The notes under the pieces were generated by a model that saw only the letters and a program-made list of their open reading frames with translations, searched no databases and was not told where the DNA came from. This document shows, in pieces, positions 8,036 to 11,269 of a stretch of 11,269 bases of DNA (position 1 is the stretch's first letter; each line of letters begins with the position of its first letter). The stretch comes from CAYURR01 sp964446745 (GTDB taxonomy: Bacteria; Bacillota; Clostridia; Lachnospirales; WQUN01), in the NCBI GenBank assembly GCA_964446745.1, contig CAYURR010000099.1:1-11269 (forward strand). Direction: 5' to 3'. Position numbers and translations under genes: made by a program.

Positions 8036-8626
8036 CTATTCACCTTTCGTACCGGCTTTGCCCCGGCTGTTGTACTTATTCATCGCCTTTTGCAAATCAC
8101 CCGCAATTATCATCTCTATGGCATCCGCAGCGTCTGTGATGCCCTCGATGACCGTCTTCATTTCCGCATCTGAAAAGCGCCCAAGCACATGATCGGCCAG
8201 GTCCATACGGCCATCGGGCTTTTCACCGATACCTACGCGCACCCGAACAAACTGATCCGTTTCGAGCTGATATATGATATTTTTCATACCGTTGTGACCG
8301 CCCGCACTGCCGTTCTCGCGCAGACGAAGCTTGCCGAGTGCGAGATTCGTGTCGTCGTATATAACGATCAGCTGAGAGGGATCAATCTTGTAATACGACA
8401 TGATATCTCTGACAGCTTCGCCGCTCAGGTTCATATATGTCTGCGGCTTCGCGAGCATGACCTTAACCGTGCCGATACGCCCCTCGCCGAAATGCGCGCG
8501 GAACTTGGCACGGTTAATCTCTATCTTATGATCATACGCGAGCTTGTTTATGACCTCGAAGCCTACATTATGTCTTGTGTTTTTATATTCACGCTCGGGG
8601 TTTCCGAGCCCAACCAACAAATACAT
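8036..8626 (-). CDS. pth: Peptidyl-tRNA hydrolase
   Basis: Pth cleaves the ester bond of peptidyl-tRNAs released from stalled ribosomes, recycling tRNA; it is cytosolic, monomeric and essential in most bacteria. The 196 residues are the usual size. Catalytic and binding residues are in place: N9 in GLGNP, H19 in TRHNVGF (catalytic base), N66 in YMNLSGE, D91 in VIYDDTN and N112 in SAGGHNGMK. The common DDLDL reads DDTNL here, a mild substitution at the second acidic position, while the catalytic Asp is kept. The ATG at 8626 is preceded by AAGAGGTT eight bases upstream. It lies 20 bases after prs and three bases before mfd, so the three genes almost certainly share one transcript. The TAG stop is in the same frame as mfd. 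Confidence 0.97.
   Translation of the reverse strand: MYLLVGLGNPEREYKNTRHNVGFEVINKLAYDHKIEINRAKFRAHFGEGRIGTVKVMLAKPQTYMNLSGEAVRDIMSYYKIDPSQLIVIYDDTNLALGKLRLRENGSAGGHNGMKNIIYQLETDQFVRVRVGIGEKPDGRMDLADHVLGRFSDAEMKTVIEGITDAADAIEMIIAGDLQKAMNKYNSRGKAGTKGE
8041..8045 (-). promoter_or_regulatory. Ribosome binding site supporting the TTG start of mfd
   Basis: AGGTG (within AAAGGTGAA) lies inside the last codons of pth, eight bases before TTG at 8032. It supports the TTG start, because the next upstream in-frame codon but one is the pth stop. Confidence 0.65.
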
Positions 8627-8646
8627 TCTCTATAACCTCTTAATGC

Positions 8647-9600
8647 CTATTCAAACAGCTTAGACACAGATAGACCCTCATGGATATTTAATATCGCATG
8701 CGCAAATGTCTTAGCCACGCTCTTTATCTTTATCTTCGATATCTTCTTTTCATCGGGTAACGGAACCGTATCCAATATCAGAAGTTCCTTAACCGGAGAT
8801 TCGTTTATACGGTCAATCGCAGGCTTCGATAAGATCGCATGTGTGCAACACGCGTACACCTCGGTCGCTCCTGCATCCTCCAACGCCTTTGCGGCATTTG
8901 TGAGCGAACCGCCCGTGTCAACACTGTCATCTATCAGTATAACCCTCTTACCCTCCACCGATCCGATGATATTCATGACCTCGGATTCGTTTGGCTTGTT
9001 TCTGCGCTTATCCACGATCGCAAGCGGTACATAGAGCTTATCCGCAAGCTTACGTGCGCGTGATACACTGCCGAGGTCCGGCGAAACGACCATCACATCC
9101 GAAAAATCCGAGAATTTTTCTCTATAATATTCATTAAACAGATTGTAACCCAAGAGGTGATCGACCGGTATATTAAAGAAGCCCTGTATCTGCGCGCAGT
9201 GTAAGTCCATGCTAATTACCCTGTCGGCACCAGATACAGTCAATAAATCTGCTACAAGCTTTGCGCTGATAGGATCGCGTGCACGCGCCTTTCTGTCCTG
9301 CCTCGCGTAGCCGTAATACGGTATTACGGCGGTGATACGTCCCGCAGAGGCTCTACGCATCGCGTCTATCATTATCAAAAGTTCCATCAGGTGCTCGTTT
9401 ACGGGCGGGGATGTGGACTGGACGATATATACATCGGCTCCCCTTACCGTTTCGTTGATCCTTACACATATCTCACCATCCGAAAATCTTGATATCTCAG
9501 ACAGTCCTAACAGTATATTTAATTCGCTCGCAATATCGCGCGCGAGTGTATAATGCGAATTTCCCGAAAACAGCTTTATATTGCCGCTGCAAACATTCAT
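8647..9600 (-). CDS. prs: Ribose-phosphate pyrophosphokinase (PRPP synthase), class I
   Basis: Prs transfers pyrophosphate from ATP to ribose 5-phosphate, making PRPP for purine, pyrimidine, histidine, tryptophan and NAD synthesis. The protein is about 317 residues, as usual for class I enzymes. Visible elements (numbered from the upstream ATG at 9606): FSDGE at 41-45, PYYGYARQDRK at 96-106, catalytic H135 in MDLHCAQIQGFF, SPDLGSVSRARKLA at 175-188, the catalytic flexible loop DKRRNKPNESEV at 199-210, and the PRPP-binding loop DDSVDTGGS at 226-234. That loop departs from the common DDMIDTAGT but still fits the phosphoribosyltransferase pattern. I prefer ATG at 9600: GGGGGA sits five bases before it, whereas it touches the ATG at 9606, and the resulting N terminus fits the family. 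It lies 23 bases after the GH127 gene and heads the prs-pth-mfd cluster. Confidence 0.96.
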   Translation of the reverse strand: MNVCSGNIKLFSGNSHYTLARDIASELNILLGLSEISRFSDGEICVRINETVRGADVYIVQSTSPPVNEHLMELLIMIDAMRRASAGRITAVIPYYGYARQDRKARARDPISAKLVADLLTVSGADRVISMDLHCAQIQGFFNIPVDHLLGYNLFNEYYREKFSDFSDVMVVSPDLGSVSRARKLADKLYVPLAIVDKRRNKPNESEVMNIIGSVEGKRVILIDDSVDTGGSLTNAAKALEDAGATEVYACCTHAILSKPAIDRINESPVKELLILDTVPLPDEKKISKIKIKSVAKTFAHAILNIHEGLSVSKLFE

Positions 9601-9605
9601 AAGCA

Positions 9606-9611
9606 TCCCCC
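9606..9611 (-). promoter_or_regulatory. Ribosome binding site deciding the prs start
   Basis: GGGGGA on the minus strand with a five-base spacer to ATG at 9600. The alternative ATG at 9606-9604 overlaps this site, so it would have no usable ribosome site. Confidence 0.5.
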
Positions 9612-9623
9612 AAGTATAGTAGT

Positions 9624-11269
9624 TTAATTCTTTTGCAACCAGACAATCATTTCAGATTCACCACGATTTGCGAATGCGTAATACGGTATAAATGTAAGCT
9701 CCGTTTCGTGTAAATCATCTGCACTCTCGTAATAGAGGGGCAGCATCTTACTAGCTCGGCGGCGATAGCCCTTACATATTATGGTTTCAACATTCAGTGT
9801 AGGGTTAAAGCCCATTTTTATATTGAGCCTTCTGTCTATCACAACGTCAGCTAATAACTCACCATTATCTACAGCCTCGAGACAATAGACCACGGGACCG
9901 CGTTGTAACGCTACGCGTCCACTGTTTTCTTGTACATACGGCGACGCGGCGATCAACTGTGGTTTTATAACAAACTCAATGCGTATAAACGAAGATACAA
10001 CACCCGTCACATAGACATAACCTTCCCTTACAGGACATTTTTGCTTTTCGCCGTCCTTTGTGACTGTAAATTCATTGCACCAGTATGGTATGCGCAACGC
10101 AACAGTTCCACCCTGTGCGGGCATTCCATTTACGCTGATGTCTACGATCCCGCCCGAAGGATAATCCGTCGACTGACATATAGTTACTCGGTTGCCTCCG
10201 ATTTCGAATACGGAGCGGCTATTGATATATTGATGTATGAATAATGTATCGTCGTTATGGGTATATAAGAAATCGCCGACGGTAGCCATAAAACGCGTTA
10301 TATTTGGCGGACAGCACGAGCAGTCAAAGACCTCCGCGCGTTGTGTCGGAGGCAATTGGCTGCCGCCATCACCGATAGACGTATCGCGCTTAACGATCTC
10401 CGGTCGGATCTGAAGTGGGTTCTCGTAAAAGAAAGATTTTCCGTCTATGCTGACGGCGGATAAAAAGCCGTTATATAAAACGCGCTCAACGACATCCGCA
10501 TAGGCTGAGACAGGCTCGAGCAATAACATACGACGTGCGAATAGCGCAAGACCTATAGCAGCGCAACTTTCGGAATACGCAGTGAGATTGGGTAGATCAT
10601 AGTCTACGGTAAAGGCCTCCCCGGCCTTTGCCGAGCCGATACCGCCCGTAATGTACATACGCTTATTGATTATGTTTGAAAACAGACGCATACAAGCTTT
10701 TTGAAGCTCCACGTCGTCGCAGATACGCGCGAGATCGGCCATCGCGCTGTAGAGATACACCGCGCGCACCGCATGTCCTTCGGCTGTGGACTGTGAGCGT
10801 ACGGGTAAATGATCCTGTGTATATTTAGCGTTCGCAAAACCGTAGAATATATCGCGTTGACTACTACCGCGACGATCTACAAAGCATTTCGAAAGCTCAA
10901 GGTGTTTTTGTTCTTTTGTATGTTCGTAGAGCTTTACGAGCGCAAGCTCTATTTCCTCATGACCTGGTGTTTCAAACGCGGCGGAATTTTCTACGTAGAA
11001 CACCTGATAGATATAGTCAACGTATCTTTGCATTACCTTAAGGAACTTGTCCTTTGCTGTGGCCTTGTGATATGCAACGGCTGCCTCGATCAGATGCCCG
11101 GCACAGTATAGCTCGTGATCGGTGCGTCGTTTAAAGCGTTGATCGGGTTCTACGACTGTGAAGTATATATTGAAATATCCCGTTTTATCCTGATGCTCCT
11201 CTATGAGCTCTATTAGCTGGTCACATTCGGCTTCCAATATTCTGTCTTCGTGCTTTTGCAGGATATACG
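9624..11269 (-). CDS. GH127 family beta-L-arabinofuranosidase (DUF1680), 5'-truncated by window edge
   Basis: This is a glycoside hydrolase of family 127, whose founder HypBA1 from Bifidobacterium longum releases L-arabinose from beta-1,2-linked arabinofuranosides using a zinc-bound cysteine nucleophile. About 547 residues are visible, and the frame stays open to the right edge, so the TTG at 11237 is internal and perhaps 90-110 N-terminal residues are missing. Numbered from that TTG: GHAVRAVYLYS at 154-164; YITGGIGS at 195-202; E207, 16 residues before E223 just as HypBA1 E322 precedes E338; ESC (E223, C225) as zinc ligands; and CSCCPPN at 306-312 with C308 as nucleophile and C309 as ligand. 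The late IPYYAFANRGES motif is also family-typical. Other specificities exist in the family, so the exact sugar is unsettled. It probably shares a transcript with prs, 23 bases downstream. Confidence 0.92.
   Translation of the reverse strand, partial: YILQKHEDRILEAECDQLIELIEEHQDKTGYFNIYFTVVEPDQRFKRRTDHELYCAGHLIEAAVAYHKATAKDKFLKVMQRYVDYIYQVFYVENSAAFETPGHEEIELALVKLYEHTKEQKHLELSKCFVDRRGSSQRDIFYGFANAKYTQDHLPVRSQSTAEGHAVRAVYLYSAMADLARICDDVELQKACMRLFSNIINKRMYITGGIGSAKAGEAFTVDYDLPNLTAYSESCAAIGLALFARRMLLLEPVSAYADVVERVLYNGFLSAVSIDGKSFFYENPLQIRPEIVKRDTSIGDGGSQLPPTQRAEVFDCSCCPPNITRFMATVGDFLYTHNDDTLFIHQYINSRSVFEIGGNRVTICQSTDYPSGGIVDISVNGMPAQGGTVALRIPYWCNEFTVTKDGEKQKCPVREGYVYVTGVVSSFIRIEFVIKPQLIAASPYVQENSGRVALQRGPVVYCLEAVDNGELLADVVIDRRLNIKMGFNPTLNVETIICKGYRRRASKMLPLYYESADDLHETELTFIPYYAFANRGESEMIVWLQKN

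Noticed and set aside
8189..8635. Plus-strand open frame of 148 codons opposite pth
   Set aside because: It mirrors the conserved pth reading frame and shows no protein family features.
9613..9640. Possible prs promoter with TATACT at 9613-9618
   Set aside because: No acceptable -35 box lies 16-18 bases upstream, and transcription from this -10 would begin at or past the ribosome site.
9312..9689. A 13-base direct repeat (CGTAATACGGTAT) shared by prs (9312-9324) and the end of the GH127 gene (9677-9689)
   Set aside because: Both copies encode the IPYY peptide that is independently family-typical in Prs and in GH127, so shared codons explain it better than a functional repeat.
10326..10347. 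Six-base stem CCTCCG/CGGAGG in the GH127 gene
   Set aside because: Short stem with a 10-base loop inside conserved coding sequence; expected by chance.

Overview
The window looks like a chromosomal segment of a Bacillota, most likely a gut-type member of the Clostridia. This rests on the prs-pth-mfd core order, a family-typical DUF1846 protein, AGGAGG-type ribosome binding sites with one TTG start, and a Clostridia-like PRPP synthase (SPDLGS variant). Base composition looks intermediate by eye (not counted). Genus cannot be named from the sequence.

Layout: positions 1-2469 carry two plus-strand genes: the 3' part of metK (S-adenosylmethionine synthase, cut by the left edge) and a complete DUF1846/UPF0371 gene that overlaps metK by 8 bases. 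They meet the minus-strand genes at a strong hairpin (2481-2525), which probably terminates transcription from both sides. Positions 2531-4452 carry a minus-strand pair: a PhnP-like metallo-beta-lactamase-fold hydrolase followed by a uroporphyrinogen-decarboxylase-superfamily protein, the latter more like cobamide-dependent methyltransferases than heme-pathway HemE. A near-consensus sigma-A promoter sits between mfd and this pair. Positions 4514-9600 hold the tightly packed housekeeping genes prs, pth and mfd (minus strand). Positions 9624-11269 hold a GH127 beta-L-arabinofuranosidase gene running off the right edge and ending 23 bases before prs.

How they fit together: prs (PRPP supply), pth (peptidyl-tRNA recycling) and mfd (transcription-coupled repair) are the familiar housekeeping set. 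In Bacillus subtilis they follow gcaD/glmU, and here the upstream slot is taken by a glycoside hydrolase. The hydrolase/URO-D pair is likely a separately transcribed two-gene unit of unknown substrate and is the best candidate for undescribed biology here. There is no gene-free stretch over 300 bases; the longest gaps (about 61 bases each) hold the promoter and the terminator. No tRNA, rRNA, CRISPR, insertion sequence or phage gene was seen, and none of the genes shows an internal frameshift.
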